Source of the DNA: Modestobacter marinus | GTDB taxonomy: Bacteria; Actinomycetota; Actinomycetes; Mycobacteriales; Geodermatophilaceae | Direction: 5' to 3' | DNA: 64,000 nucleotides | Assembly: GCF_019799945.1 (NCBI RefSeq) | Contig: NZ_JABGCH010000004.1 | Span: 124,001-188,000, forward strand | Shown: positions 45,631-54,672 of the stretch, piece after piece | Position numbering within the stretch: position 1 is the stretch's first letter | Layout of the letters: the number at the start of each line of letters is the position of its first letter | The notes under the pieces: generated by a model | What the model saw: only the letters and a program-made list of their open reading frames with translations | What the model was told of the DNA's origin: nothing | Databases searched by the model: none | Made by a program: the position numbers and the translations under genes

Positions 45631-46368
45631 GTGGCACCCGTGCTGACCTTCGACATCGACCGCTCGAGCCCCACGCCGCTGTACTTCCAGCTGGCCCAGG
45701 CCATCGAGGGGGCGATCACCGGGGGGACCCTGCCCTCCGGCTCGAAGCTGGAGAACGAGGTGCTGCTCGCCCAGCGGTACGGGCTGTCCCGGCCCACGGT
45801 GCGCCGCGCGGTGCAGGAGCTGGTCGACAAGGGCCTGCTCGTCCGCAAGCGGGGTGTCGGCACCCAGGTGCTGCAACCGCACGTGCGCCGGTCCGTGGAG
45901 CTGACCAGCCTCTACGACGACCTGGTGCGCGGGGGCGAGGCGCCGACCACGGAGGTGCTGTCCCTCGAGCGCGTCCCCGCGACGGGGCGGGTCGCCGAGG
46001 ACCTGGAGCTGGTGGAGGGCGACGAGGTCGTCGTCCTGCGCCGGCTGCGGCGCTCGCACGGCGAGCCGCTGGCGCTGATGACCAACCACCTGCCCGGCCG
46101 GTTCTCCCCGACGGTGGAGGAGCTCGCCGAACGCGGGCTGTACCAGTACCTGCGCAGCCAGGGGGTGCACCTGCGGGTGGCCCACCAGCGGATCGGTGCC
46201 CGCCTGGCGCGGGCGGAGGAGGCCCGGCTGCTCGACGAGCCGCCGCGGGCCGCGCTGCTCACCATGCAGCGCGTCGCCTTCGACGATCACGGCACCCCGG
46301 TGGAGGTCGGCCGGCACCTGTACCGCGCGTCGCGGTACGACTTCGAGGCGACGCTCGTCGGTCGCTAG
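45631..46368 (+). CDS. GntR/HutC-family regulator with UTRA domain, presumed inositol regulator
   Basis: A 245-residue regulator. The winged HTH is at residues ~10-78 (PLYFQLAQAIEGAITGG, LSRPTVRRAVQELVDKGLL) and the UTRA ligand domain at ~95-235. GTG 45631 follows GGGGAGGGAG; a longer open frame upstream has no site. Divergent position from iolC suggests that it controls the iol operon, with an inositol intermediate as inducer (inference). Confidence 0.9.
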   Translation: MAPVLTFDIDRSSPTPLYFQLAQAIEGAITGGTLPSGSKLENEVLLAQRYGLSRPTVRRAVQELVDKGLLVRKRGVGTQVLQPHVRRSVELTSLYDDLVRGGEAPTTEVLSLERVPATGRVAEDLELVEGDEVVVLRRLRRSHGEPLALMTNHLPGRFSPTVEELAERGLYQYLRSQGVHLRVAHQRIGARLARAEEARLLDEPPRAALLTMQRVAFDDHGTPVEVGRHLYRASRYDFEATLVGR

Positions 46369-46376
46369 CGACCCGG

Positions 46377-46643
46377 TCAGACGAAGGGGTTCTCGCCGGC
46401 CTCGATCTGCTCGGCGAACTCGGTCAGCGCGGCCTGGTCGGGCTCCGCGCCGACCGAGCGGACGGCGTCCTCCAGCGCGGCCCGCACCTCGGCCGCGGGC
46501 CGGTGGGCGTGCGTGCGCGCGACCTCGAGGAGAGCCGGCAGGGCCCGCTCGCCGGGCTGCCGGGCCAGTCGGGGTGACGGCGGGCTGAGCAGCCGGAGCA
46601 GCTCGCGCTGCAGCGCCGACTGGGGTGGGTGCCTGCGGGCCAT
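46377..46643 (-). CDS. small hypothetical protein
   Basis: An 88-residue soluble protein with an Arg/Pro-rich start and an acidic helical end (AAEVRAALEDAVRSVGAEP, ALTEFAEQIEAGENPF). ATG 46643 has GGGAGGAG nine bases upstream, which supports it as a real gene. It is convergent with the GntR gene (8-bp gap). I do not recognise a family. Confidence 0.6.
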   Translation of the reverse strand: MARRHPPQSALQRELLRLLSPPSPRLARQPGERALPALLEVARTHAHRPAAEVRAALEDAVRSVGAEPDQAALTEFAEQIEAGENPFV

Positions 46644-46737
46644 GGGTGCTCCTCCCGGCGCGGTCGGCCGGCCGCCTCCATCGGACCACGCCGGGCCGCG
46701 TACCGGCCAGGCGCTCGACGTGGGCGGCGGTAGCGGG

Positions 46738-47190
46738 TCAGGCGGTGCGGAGGGACTCGCCGGCGGTGATCAGCCGCAGGGCGCGATCGGCGTACTCGTC
46801 GGAGAGCTCCTGCACCAGGTCCTCGCGGTCCTCGGCGAGCGCCTGGTTGGTCAGCTCGGCGTACTCGTCGTGCAAGGCGTGCAGCTGCTCGCCGAGCGCA
46901 TCGGCCGGCAGCCGCTCGGCGGCGGGGACGGCCGGCAGGGCGTCGGCCCCGGCGGCCGGTGCGTCGGCCCGGCCGGGGGCGGCGGGCTCCTCCGTCCACC
47001 GGGTGGCCAGCGCGAGGCCGGCGACCAGGGCGAGCGCCACGACCCCGCAGCCGAGCGCGGCTGCGGCGAGCGCCGGGTCGAGGACGGCCGCGCACGCCGG
47101 AAGGGCGAGCGCGAGGAACAGCACGAGCCGGACCGGGCGGCGGAGACCGGTGGTCTCGACGGAGCGGGCGAGGGGGCGGAGGGGGAGCAC
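46738..47190 (-). CDS. small membrane protein, function unknown
   Basis: A 150-residue protein with two hydrophobic segments near residues 20-42 and 46-64 (VRLVLFLALALPACAAVL, LGCGVVALALVAGLALA) and an acidic cytoplasmic-type helical tail (LHDEYAELTNQALAEDREDL). The GTG at 47190 follows GAAAGG. It is divergent from a LacI regulator. No family recognised. Confidence 0.6.
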   Translation of the reverse strand: MLPLRPLARSVETTGLRRPVRLVLFLALALPACAAVLDPALAAAALGCGVVALALVAGLALATRWTEEPAAPGRADAPAAGADALPAVPAAERLPADALGEQLHALHDEYAELTNQALAEDREDLVQELSDEYADRALRLITAGESLRTA

Positions 47191-47307
47191 GGGGTCAGCC
47201 TTTCGGAGGGCGCGGGTCGTCGGTGCCGCGCGGCCGCCGGGCTTCGTTGATCCGGCGGACTATCGTCTGGATCGTTACAGAAACCACGCTACGACCGAAG
47301 GGTGGTC

Positions 47308-48417
47308 ATGTCGAAGGCAGCGCGGTCCGACACGCCGTCCGGGCGGTTGACCCTGCTCACACTGGCCCGGGACCTGGGCGTCTCCCGGGCCACGGTGTCC
47401 AACGCCTACAACCGGCCCGACCAGCTGTCCCCGGCGCTGCGGGCGCGGATCCTGGCCCGCGCCGCGGAGCTGGGGTTCACCGGTCCCGACCCGATGGCGC
47501 GCGGCCTGCGCCGGGGCAGGGTCGGGGCGGTCGGCGTCCTGGTCGACGAGAGCCTGTCCTACGCCTTCTCCGACCCGACCTCGGTGCTCTTCCTCGACGG
47601 CCTGGCCCGCGAGGTCCAGGCCGACGGGCTCGGACTGCTGCTGCACCCGGCGCTGCGGGACCCGGCCGCCCTGCGGGCCCTGGCCGACGCCGCCGTCGAC
47701 GCCTGGGTGGTCCAGTCGCTGCCCGACGGGCACCCGGCGGTCGGCGTCGTCTCCTCCCGCGGCCGCCCGGTGGTCGTGGTCGACCAGCCTGCGCTGCCCG
47801 GGGTGCCCGTGGTGGGCATCGACGACGCCTCCGGTGCCACCACCGCCGTCCGGCACCTGACCCGGCTCGGTCACCGGCGGCTCGCGGTGCTGGCCATGCC
47901 CCTGGGCTGCGACCGCCGGCAGGGCCGGGCCGACACCGAGCGGCAGCGGTCGGCGGAGTACGCCGTGATGCGCCGCCGGCTGGCCGGTGCCGCCGCGGCC
48001 GTCGCCGAGGCCGACCTCGACTGGGCCGACGTGCCGGTCGTGGAGGTCGCCGCGAACGAGCCCGACGCGGCCGCCCGCGCGGCGGCTGAGCTGCTCACCG
48101 GCCCCGACCGGCCGACCGGGGTGTTCGCCAGCACCGACCAGCTCGCACTCGGGGTGGTGCGGGCCGCCCGCGACCTCGGGCTGGCCGTGCCCGGCGACCT
48201 GTCGGTCGTGGGGTTCGACGACTCACCGGCGGCCCGGTCCGCCGAGCCGCCGCTCACCACGGTCGCCCAGCCGCTGCGCGACCGCGGGCAGCGGGTCGGC
48301 GTGCTGGTGCGCGCCGCCCTCCGGGGCGAGGAGGTCGGCGTGCCGGCCCCCGCCGTCGTCGGGCTCGTGGTCCGGAGCAGCACGGCGCCGCCCCCCGGCG
48401 CGCGCGGGCGGCGCTGA
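47308..48417 (+). CDS. LacI-family transcriptional regulator
   Basis: A 369-residue regulator. The HTH is residues 15-36 (LTLLTLARDLGVSRATVSNAYN), followed by the effector domain from ~70 with the closing motifs LSVVGFDDSPAARS and VVRSSTAPP. Codon 1 is ATG 47308 (AAGGG upstream); a GTG two codons earlier is equally in frame. It contains an extra ~15-residue charged loop (CDRRQGRADTERQRSAEY) in the middle. Targets are unknown: no clear palindrome lies upstream. Confidence 0.9.
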   Translation: MSKAARSDTPSGRLTLLTLARDLGVSRATVSNAYNRPDQLSPALRARILARAAELGFTGPDPMARGLRRGRVGAVGVLVDESLSYAFSDPTSVLFLDGLAREVQADGLGLLLHPALRDPAALRALADAAVDAWVVQSLPDGHPAVGVVSSRGRPVVVVDQPALPGVPVVGIDDASGATTAVRHLTRLGHRRLAVLAMPLGCDRRQGRADTERQRSAEYAVMRRRLAGAAAAVAEADLDWADVPVVEVAANEPDAAARAAAELLTGPDRPTGVFASTDQLALGVVRAARDLGLAVPGDLSVVGFDDSPAARSAEPPLTTVAQPLRDRGQRVGVLVRAALRGEEVGVPAPAVVGLVVRSSTAPPPGARGRR

Positions 48418-48429
48418 GCGGGCCGCTGG

Positions 48430-49341
48430 TCAGCCCGCCAACAGCCGGCGCACCTCGGCCACGCCGGCCAGGGCGACGTCCTGGTCCGCGGCGCGGGGGA
48501 CGAGGTTGAAGCTGCGGCAGCCCGCATCGACGTAGGGCTGCAGGAATGCCGCCACCTCGGCCGGCCGGCCCGCCGGGCTGTAGCGGGCGAAGGAGCTGAA
48601 CGGCAGGCCGTACATGCTCTCCATGGCGGCGGCGAGCGGGCCGGTGGCGGCCTCGACGCCGGCGCCGAACCCGCACCAGACCTGCAGCCCGTGCCGCCAC
48701 TCGACGTCCGTCCGGCCGGCGGCGGCCGCCTGCTCGGCGACCTCAGCGATGACCGTGGCGAACCGGCGCGGCGAGATCCAGATGCCCAGCCAGCCGTCGC
48801 CGTGCCGGGCCGCGCGGCGCACCGCGGCCGCCGACCGGCCGCCGATCACGATGGGCAGGTCCCCGGCCGGGGGCAGGACCTGCGCCTCGCGCACCGGGAA
48901 GCAGGGTCCGGCGCTCGTGACGGGCTCGCCGGTGAGCAGCCGGCGGACCAGGGGCAGCGCCTCGTCCGTGCGCCGTCCGCGGGTCGTCGGGTCGACCCCG
49001 CACACCTCGAACTCGTGCGGGTCCTCCCCGCCCACACCGACCCCCAGCACCAGCCGCCCGGGCGCGAGCGCGGCCAGGTCGGCCAGCTGCCGGGCGACCG
49101 GGACCGGGTGCCGCAGGGCGAGCAGGTAGACCCCGACATGGACCGGCAGCCGGTCGCTGAGCGCGAGCAGGTGGGCGGCGTGCAGCAGCCCGTCCGAACC
49201 GGCCCCGGCGACGAAGCTGACGTGGTCGCCGACGGCGAGGTGGTCGATGCCGCCCGCCTCGAGCCCGGCAACCGTGGCCCGCCGGGCGGCCAGGCTGCCG
49301 GGCGCGAAGTCGGGCAGGAACGTGCCGACACGAACGGTCAC
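48430..49341 (-). CDS. LLM-class (F420-type) flavin-dependent oxidoreductase
   Basis: A 303-residue TIM-barrel oxidoreductase of the luciferase-like family, probably F420-dependent as in most actinobacterial members. Motifs are HLAVGDHVSF, LGVGVGGEDPHEF and IVIGGRSAAAVRRAARHGDGWLG. GTG 49341 follows GGGAGGAG. It is convergent with the LacI gene. Substrate unknown. Confidence 0.9.
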   Translation of the reverse strand: MTVRVGTFLPDFAPGSLAARRATVAGLEAGGIDHLAVGDHVSFVAGAGSDGLLHAAHLLALSDRLPVHVGVYLLALRHPVPVARQLADLAALAPGRLVLGVGVGGEDPHEFEVCGVDPTTRGRRTDEALPLVRRLLTGEPVTSAGPCFPVREAQVLPPAGDLPIVIGGRSAAAVRRAARHGDGWLGIWISPRRFATVIAEVAEQAAAAGRTDVEWRHGLQVWCGFGAGVEAATGPLAAAMESMYGLPFSSFARYSPAGRPAEVAAFLQPYVDAGCRSFNLVPRAADQDVALAGVAEVRRLLAG

Positions 49342-49432
49342 GGTCGTCTCCTCCCAGGGGGACCGGGCAGGATGCTGCCGGACGACGCCGGCCTGCGGTG
49401 ACCGGATCGGCCGCCCGCCTACGCTCGGGCGC

Positions 49433-50164
49433 GTGCCAGCCGTCCACGTGGGGACCTCCGGGTGGAGCTACGACCACTGGGACGGCGTCCTGTACCCGCC
49501 CGGCACCCGCCCGGCCGACCGGCTCGGCCTCTACGTGCAGCGGTTCGGCACCGTGGAGCTCAACGCCAGCTTCTACCGCTGGCCGCGCACCGCGACGTTC
49601 GCGAGCTGGCGCCGGCGGCTGCCCCCGGGGTTCCAGCTCTCGGTCAAGGCGCCGCGCGGCCTCACCCACGCCAAGAAGCTGTACGGGCCCGAGGTCTGGA
49701 TCGAGCGCATGACCACCTGCTGGCACGAGCTGGGCGACAAGCGCGCCGTCCTGCTCGTGCAGATGCACCCCGGCCACGAGCGGGACGACGCCCGGCTGGA
49801 CTGGTTCCTCGGCCGGCTGCCGGACTGGATGCGGGTCGCGGTGGAGTTCCGGCACCCCAGCTGGCACACCGACGAGGTGTTCGCGCTGCTCGAGCGGCAC
49901 GGCGCGGCGTACTGCGTGATGAGCGGCGCGCACCTGCCGTGCGTGCTGCGGGCCACCGCGCCCTTCGTCTACGTCCGGCTGCACGGGCCCGACCACCAGT
50001 ACCTCTACGGCGGCTCCTACTCCAGCAGCGACCTGCGCTGGTGGGCCGACCGGCTGCGGGGGTGGCGGGACGGCGGCCGCGACGTCTACGCGTACTTCAA
50101 CAACGACGGCCACGGCCACGCCGTGCGCAACGCCGAGGAGCTGCGGTGGCTGGTGGGCGGCTGA
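49433..50164 (+). CDS. DUF72 family protein
   Basis: A 243-residue member of the DUF72 (YecE-like) TIM-barrel family. Start VHVGTSGWSYDHWDGVLYP, NASFYRWPRTATFASW, FQLSVKAPRGLTH, VEFRHPSWH and the end AYFNNDGHGHAVRNAEEL are diagnostic. The biochemical role of the family is not established. The GTG at 49433 begins the conserved part. Confidence 0.92.
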   Translation: MPAVHVGTSGWSYDHWDGVLYPPGTRPADRLGLYVQRFGTVELNASFYRWPRTATFASWRRRLPPGFQLSVKAPRGLTHAKKLYGPEVWIERMTTCWHELGDKRAVLLVQMHPGHERDDARLDWFLGRLPDWMRVAVEFRHPSWHTDEVFALLERHGAAYCVMSGAHLPCVLRATAPFVYVRLHGPDHQYLYGGSYSSSDLRWWADRLRGWRDGGRDVYAYFNNDGHGHAVRNAEELRWLVGG

Positions 50165-50165
50165 C

Positions 50166-50309
50166 TCAGTCGGTGGGCAGCTCGGCGCCGCAGACGGGGC
50201 ACCGCCGCGCGGCGGGGTCCTCGGTCAGCCGCCCGCACTCGGGGCACACCAGCCGCGCCCAGCACGCCGGGTCGCCGCCCTCGTCGTCCCTCCGCGGTTC
50301 GGGGTCCAC
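50166..50309 (-). CDS. small zinc-ribbon protein
   Basis: A 47-residue protein with two Cys pairs (LVCPECGRLT and RRCPVCGAEL) that would bind one zinc ion. The GTG at 50309 follows GGAGGTCC. The stop is one base after the DUF72 stop on the other strand. It is too small for catalysis; it may be a nucleic-acid or protein adaptor. Confidence 0.62.
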   Translation of the reverse strand: MDPEPRRDDEGGDPACWARLVCPECGRLTEDPAARRCPVCGAELPTD

Positions 50310-50351
50310 CGGACCTCCGTGCCCGGCGGCACGGCGCGGCACACTGCGGCC

Positions 50352-50684
50352 GTGGACCCCGCGACCTCCCCGCTCCTCACCGCCGCCGACGCCCTGGAGG
50401 CCCTCGCCGCGCGGACGACCGGCGGCTCCTGGGAGCGGTCCGGCCTGCTCGCCAGCCGGCCCGAGGTCGTCGCCCGCGCCGCCGACGGGAGCACCGTCCA
50501 CGTCGCCGAGGCCCGGGCCGCCACCGTCGACTGGATCACCGCCCTGTCACCCGCGCTCGCCGCGCCCCTGGCGGACTGGCTGCGGGAGGCGGCGCGGTCC
50601 CCGGCGGGTCCCGCGGCGCTGGCGGTGGCCCGGGCCGTGCTCGCCGGCGTGGCGCCGGATCAGCGCTCGGGGCCGCTGCCGTAG
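50352..50684 (+). CDS. small hypothetical protein
   Basis: A 110-residue soluble protein, Ala-rich and helical with a short beta segment in the middle (SWERSGLLASRPEVVARA, STVHVAEARAATVDWI). Similar short proteins occur in actinobacteria without known function. It overlaps the 3' end of the minus-strand anti-sigma gene by 25 bases. GTG 50352 is the most downstream start that keeps the whole domain. Confidence 0.55.
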   Translation: MDPATSPLLTAADALEALAARTTGGSWERSGLLASRPEVVARAADGSTVHVAEARAATVDWITALSPALAAPLADWLREAARSPAGPAALAVARAVLAGVAPDQRSGPLP

Positions 50685-52045
50685 TCGCCGAACGGCGCCA
50701 GCGCCGGGGGCGCGATCGCGGTCGCGGCCAGCCGCTGCCCGGACGCGTCGAGGGTGCGCACCTCGGCGGCCTCCTCCGGCATCGGGACGACGGTGCTCCC
50801 GCCGTCCAGGGGCAGGGTGACCAGCAGCTGCTCGTGCCGGTCCAGGACCTCGGCGCGCACCGCGGAGGGCGGCGCGGTGAGCACCAGCCACCGCTCGTCG
50901 TCGTCCGACCCGCCGGCGGGGGAGGGCAGCGCGCACACCCGCGCGACGGTCAGCCCGCCGACCTCGGCGTTGCCGGGCGGGGTCTGCGTGCCGCAGGCCA
51001 CCGGCGCCCCGGCGCCCCCGGCCCACGTGGTGACCGCCAGCGCGCCGCCCGGGCTGTGCGCGACGACCACGGCCACCGTGCCCGGGCGTCCGCCGGCCGG
51101 CAGCGGCCCGGACCACAGCAGCTCGGGGTCCAGGGCGGCGGGTTCCACACCGAGCGGCACGGCCAGGCCGACGAGGGCTGCGGAGAGCACCGCGGGCGCC
51201 GGGGGCGTGCCGCCCGGTCGGAGCGGGCTGAGGACCGGCAGATCGACCCGTCGCCCGGCGCCGCCGTCCAGCCAGTCGACGCCCGCCCGGTAGACCACGC
51301 GGTCCTCGCGGAGCACCCGCACGCTCACGGCGGTGCCGTGCTGCGTGGTCCGCACCGGGACCACCGCCACCCCCTCGACCGCGTCCGCCGCCGCGTAGCT
51401 GCGCGAGACGGTGCCGCGGGGGCCGGCGGCCAGCCGGGGCGAGACCTCGATCCGGTCGCCGCGCCCGGCCACCACCACCAGCGTCGCCGGCCCCGGACCG
51501 CCCACCGCCAGCGACAGCGGCCGCTCCCGCCCCAGGCCGGCCGGCAGGTGCACCGACAGCTGGTCGGCGGCGGCGCCGACCGGGCCGGTGAGCCAGACGC
51601 CGCGGAAGTCGTCCTCGACGTGCCCCACGACCAACGCCACCCGGCCGTCCGGGGTGTCGGTCGCCAGGACGACCTCGCGCTCGTCCGGCGGCGGCGCGTC
51701 CTGCGCGCCCCAGCCGACCCGGCGGACCGCGGCCAGGAAGGCCGCGTCACCGGCGAGCGAGCCGCGGGTGGGCGCCACCAGCACCGGCACCGACGGCACG
51801 GGTCCGCGGTCCGCGTCCGTCGTCGCCGCCGGGCTCGGCGGGACCGGCTCGGGCACCGCCCGGGCCAGCGGAACGGCGACGGCGATCACGGCCAGCGCGC
51901 TGACCACACCGCCGGCCAGCCGCCGCCGCTGCCGCCGGGTCCGGGCGAGGACGTCGGCGACGGCCTCCTCGCCGGACAGCCGCCAGTGCCCGGCGGGCCG
52001 GGCGACCTCGTCGAGCACCTCCCGCAGGCGGGGGTCCCCGGTCAC
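50660..52045 (-). CDS. membrane protein, presumed anti-sigma partner of the ECF factor
   Basis: A 461-residue protein. Residues 1-40 are cytoplasmic and acidic-basic ([34 protein letters not shown]), one transmembrane helix lies at ~43-62 ([20 protein letters not shown]) and ~400 residues lie outside, beta-rich, without a recognised fold. GTG 52045 overlaps the sigma gene stop by four bases. Position and topology fit an anti-sigma or signal sensor, but no zinc HxxxCxxC motif is seen. Confidence 0.75.
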   Translation of the reverse strand: MTGDPRLREVLDEVARPAGHWRLSGEEAVADVLARTRRQRRRLAGGVVSALAVIAVAVPLARAVPEPVPPSPAATTDADRGPVPSVPVLVAPTRGSLAGDAAFLAAVRRVGWGAQDAPPPDEREVVLATDTPDGRVALVVGHVEDDFRGVWLTGPVGAAADQLSVHLPAGLGRERPLSLAVGGPGPATLVVVAGRGDRIEVSPRLAAGPRGTVSRSYAAADAVEGVAVVPVRTTQHGTAVSVRVLREDRVVYRAGVDWLDGGAGRRVDLPVLSPLRPGGTPPAPAVLSAALVGLAVPLGVEPAALDPELLWSGPLPAGGRPGTVAVVVAHSPGGALAVTTWAGGAGAPVACGTQTPPGNAEVGGLTVARVCALPSPAGGSDDDERWLVLTAPPSAVRAEVLDRHEQLLVTLPLDGGSTVVPMPEEAAEVRTLDASGQRLAATAIAPPALAPFGDYGSGPER

Positions 52046-52521
52046 CGCCCGCCGCCGCCGGGCAGGACGGCCAGCAGGATCTCCCGGCCGCGCGCCGCCT
52101 CGGCGCGCGCGGTCCCGACGGGGCACCCCAGGGCCCGCGCCGTCTCCTCCTCCGAGCACTCCGCGTACCAGCGGAGCACTGTCGCCGCGCGGGTGCGCGG
52201 CGGCAGCTCGCGCAGCGCCCGGGGCAGCGCCGGGGCGGGCCGGGACGACGGCGGAGCGAAGGGATCGGAGAGCTCCTCGATCACCTGATCGCCGCGCAGC
52301 AGCCGGGCCCGCCAGCCGGTGACCCCGCGGACCAGCTCCCGGCGCAGCGCGCCGAGCGGCTCGGTCCGGGCCCGCCGCCACCGCCGCCACACGCGGGTCA
52401 GCGCCGCCTGAACGAGCTCCTCCGCGGAGCCGCGGTCGCCGGTGAGCAGCAGCGCCGTCCGGAGGGACCCGGCGCGCTGCTCGGCGACGAACCGGCGGAA
52501 GGACGCCTCCTGCTCGCTCAC
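52042..52521 (-). CDS. SigE-type ECF RNA polymerase sigma factor
   Basis: A 159-residue sigma-70 family factor, the short SigE kind. Region 2 spans residues ~5-75 ([24 protein letters not shown]) and region 4 ~100-150 ([38 protein letters not shown], read in parts). GTG 52521 follows GGAGGGAG. It is cotranslated with the membrane protein downstream, the usual sigma/anti-sigma arrangement. Confidence 0.88.
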   Translation of the reverse strand: MSEQEASFRRFVAEQRAGSLRTALLLTGDRGSAEELVQAALTRVWRRWRRARTEPLGALRRELVRGVTGWRARLLRGDQVIEELSDPFAPPSSRPAPALPRALRELPPRTRAATVLRWYAECSEEETARALGCPVGTARAEAARGREILLAVLPGGGGR

Positions 52522-52728
52522 CCGGTACTCCCTCCGTTTCTCCGCTGTCCACGGTCGCCCATGGTGGTTCTCCGCGCAGCCCGGCGCCCGGGCCCGCGCA
52601 CGGATGCCCCGGGATGGGGGACCCTGGTGGGAGGACCCGGGACGTCGACTTGGCAGAGTCGTCCCGGTCACCGAGGACAGCAGACCGGCTCGACGGGAGC
52701 CGGGGGTCGTGGGAAGTCAGGTCGGAGC

Positions 52729-53874
52729 ATGGCGCAGGGCACGGTCAAGTGGTTCAACGCGGAGAAGGGGTTCGGTTTCATCGAGCCCGACGACGGCGGC
52801 GAGGACGTCTTCGTGCACTTCTCCGCGATCGCCGACGAGGGCGGCTTCCGCACCCTCGACGAGGGGCAGCGGGTGGAGTACACCGCCAGCCCCGGACAGC
52901 GCGGGCTGCAGGCCGAAGCGGTGTCCCCGCTCGGGGGCGCGCGGCGCCCGGCCCGGCCGGAGCGCCGGGATGACCGGCGAGACGACCGGCGGGACGACCG
53001 CGGTGCACGCTCGGCCCGCTCGTCCGGCGGTGCGCAGGGCACCGTGCGCTGGTTCAACGCGGAGAAGGGCTTCGGGTTCATCGAGCCCGACGACGGCGGC
53101 GAGGACGTCTTCGTGCACTTCTCGGCGATCACCGACGACGGCGGCTACCGCAGCCTCGACGAGGGCCAGCGGGTGGAGTTCACCGCCAGCCCGGGGGAGC
53201 GGGGCCTGCAGGCCGACGCGGTGCAGCCCCTCGGCGGAGGCGGGCAGCGCGGCGGCCGCGACAGCGGCGGTCGGGACGACCGGCGGGACGACCGGCGCGA
53301 CCGGCGGCCGGCGCGGAGCTCGGGCGGGGCGCAGGGCACCGTGCGCTGGTTCAACGCGGAGAAGGGCTTCGGGTTCATCGAGCCCGACGACGGCGGGGAC
53401 GACGTGTTCGTGCACTTCTCCGCGATCGCCGACGACGGCGGCTACCGCAGCCTCGACGAGGGCCAGCGGGTGGAGTTCACCGCCAGCCAGGGCCAGCGCG
53501 GCCTGCAGGCCGACTCGGTGCAGCCGCTCGGGGGCGGCGGCCAGCGCGGCGGCCGGGACAGCTGGCGGGACGACCGCCGCGACGACCGGCGGGATGACCG
53601 GCGGGATGACCGACGCGACGACCGCCGCGACGACCGGCGGCCCGCGCGTCCCCGGGGGAGCTCGGGCGGCGCCGAGGGCACGGTCAAGTGGTTCAACGCC
53701 GAGAAGGGCTTCGGGTTCATCGAGCCCGACGACGGCGGGGACGACGTGTTCGTGCACTTCTCCGCGATCGCCGACGACGGCGGCTACCGCAGCCTCGACG
53801 AGGGCCAGCGGGTGGAGTTCACCGCCAGCCCCGGCGAGCGCGGCCGGCAGGCCGACGAGGTCCACCCGCTCTGA
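52729..53874 (+). CDS. four-domain cold-shock protein with Arg/Asp-rich linkers
   Basis: A 381-residue protein of four near-identical cold-shock domains: 1-67, 102-167, 201-266 and 315-381. Each keeps the RNA-binding motifs: RNP1-type KGFGFIEP and RNP2-type DVFVHFSAI. They are joined by linkers built of RDDR units (about 79-91, 182-193 and 280-304), the third the longest. Ordinary bacterial CspA has one 67-residue domain. Multiple domains with low-complexity linkers suggest multivalent single-strand RNA binding and possible condensate formation. ATG 52729. A rho-independent-like terminator follows. Confidence 0.93.
   Translation: MAQGTVKWFNAEKGFGFIEPDDGGEDVFVHFSAIADEGGFRTLDEGQRVEYTASPGQRGLQAEAVSPLGGARRPARPERRDDRRDDRRDDRGARSARSSGGAQGTVRWFNAEKGFGFIEPDDGGEDVFVHFSAITDDGGYRSLDEGQRVEFTASPGERGLQADAVQPLGGGGQRGGRDSGGRDDRRDDRRDRRPARSSGGAQGTVRWFNAEKGFGFIEPDDGGDDVFVHFSAIADDGGYRSLDEGQRVEFTASQGQRGLQADSVQPLGGGGQRGGRDSWRDDRRDDRRDDRRDDRRDDRRDDRRPARPRGSSGGAEGTVKWFNAEKGFGFIEPDDGGDDVFVHFSAIADDGGYRSLDEGQRVEFTASPGERGRQADEVHPL
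52735..53874 (+). repeat. four ~200-bp tandem cold-shock modules with 12-bp linker repeats
   Basis: The CSD-coding modules begin near 52735, 53035, 53332 and 53680 and are nearly identical in DNA, domains 2-4 most so. Linkers contain runs of a 12-bp unit of the CGGGACGACCGG type, with about six copies in the third linker (53569-53641). The high DNA identity implies recent duplication or ongoing gene conversion. Confidence 0.85.
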
Positions 53875-53878
53875 GCCG

Positions 53879-53911
53879 ACGGCCCCGCCCGGTGCACCCG
53901 GGCGGGGCCGT
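53879..53911 (+). terminator. terminator of the cold-shock gene
   Basis: A perfect 14-bp stem (53879-53892 with 53898-53911), loop TGCAC, is followed by TTT. It starts five bases after the stop codon. Confidence 0.82.
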
Positions 53912-53984
53912 TTGCCCGCGGGGAGCCGCTGGGTAGCCGCGCCGGTGGCGGTGCAGCCCGCCGAACGGCGACCGGGGGAGCAGC

Positions 53985-54569
53985 ATGGGGAACACGGACA
54001 ACCACGTCGTCGCGCAGGCGGTGCACGACCTCGGGTCGGCCCTGTGGTTCGGCGGCACGGTCATGGGCGTCGCCGGGGTGAACAAGGCCGGCCGTGATCT
54101 CACGCAGGGGATCGACCGGATCCGCGTGGCGAGCTCCGCCTGGGGCCGGTTCGCACCGGCCCAGTGGGCCGGCATCGGCGCCACCCTGTTCGCGGGTCTG
54201 CGCCTGACCCAGGTGGGTGGCCGTCGGATGGCCCTGCAGGAGGGCTTCGCGCGCGTCGGCGCGCTCAAGGCCGGGATCGCCGTCGCGGGCGCGGCGGCGA
54301 CCGGCTTCGCGGCGTACTCCGGCGGCCGGATCGGCAAGTTGGCCGAGCAGGCGTACGCGCACGGCGAGCCGATCGAGGTCCAGGACGCCACGGTCCCCAC
54401 CGACGGCACGCCGGAGCAGATCGCCACCTGGCAGCGGCGGCAGCGGGTGGCCCAGTTCGCCGTGCCGGTGCTGGCCGGTGCCAACATCGTCTGCGGCTCC
54501 TGGCTGGTCCAGTCCTACCGGGCCGGCGCGACCGTCACGGGCGTCCTGGGCCGGCTGTTGCCCGGCTGA
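53985..54569 (+). CDS. integral membrane protein, function unknown
   Basis: A 194-residue protein with about four weakly hydrophobic segments (HDLGSALWFGGTVMGVAGV, AQWAGIGATLFAGL, KAGIAVAGAAATGFAAYSGG, AVPVLAGANIVCGSWLV). The layout resembles DUF4149-like small membrane proteins seen in actinobacteria. ATG 53985 follows GGGGGAG. The stop is about 100 bases before the AI-2E transporter gene. Confidence 0.75.
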   Translation: MGNTDNHVVAQAVHDLGSALWFGGTVMGVAGVNKAGRDLTQGIDRIRVASSAWGRFAPAQWAGIGATLFAGLRLTQVGGRRMALQEGFARVGALKAGIAVAGAAATGFAAYSGGRIGKLAEQAYAHGEPIEVQDATVPTDGTPEQIATWQRRQRVAQFAVPVLAGANIVCGSWLVQSYRAGATVTGVLGRLLPG

Positions 54570-54672
54570 GCCGCAGGTCCGCCGGCCCCCGGTGGCCGCG
54601 CGCCTCCCCACCTGGCTGGCCGGGGCGTCCACGTCTACCGTGCCCGGCGACGGCCCGGGGAACGGAGGCACG

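Noticed and set aside
52735-53874. Repeated modules taken for a CRISPR or minisatellite array
   Set aside because: Repeats are ~200 bp, in frame, and encode conserved cold-shock domains without unique spacers.
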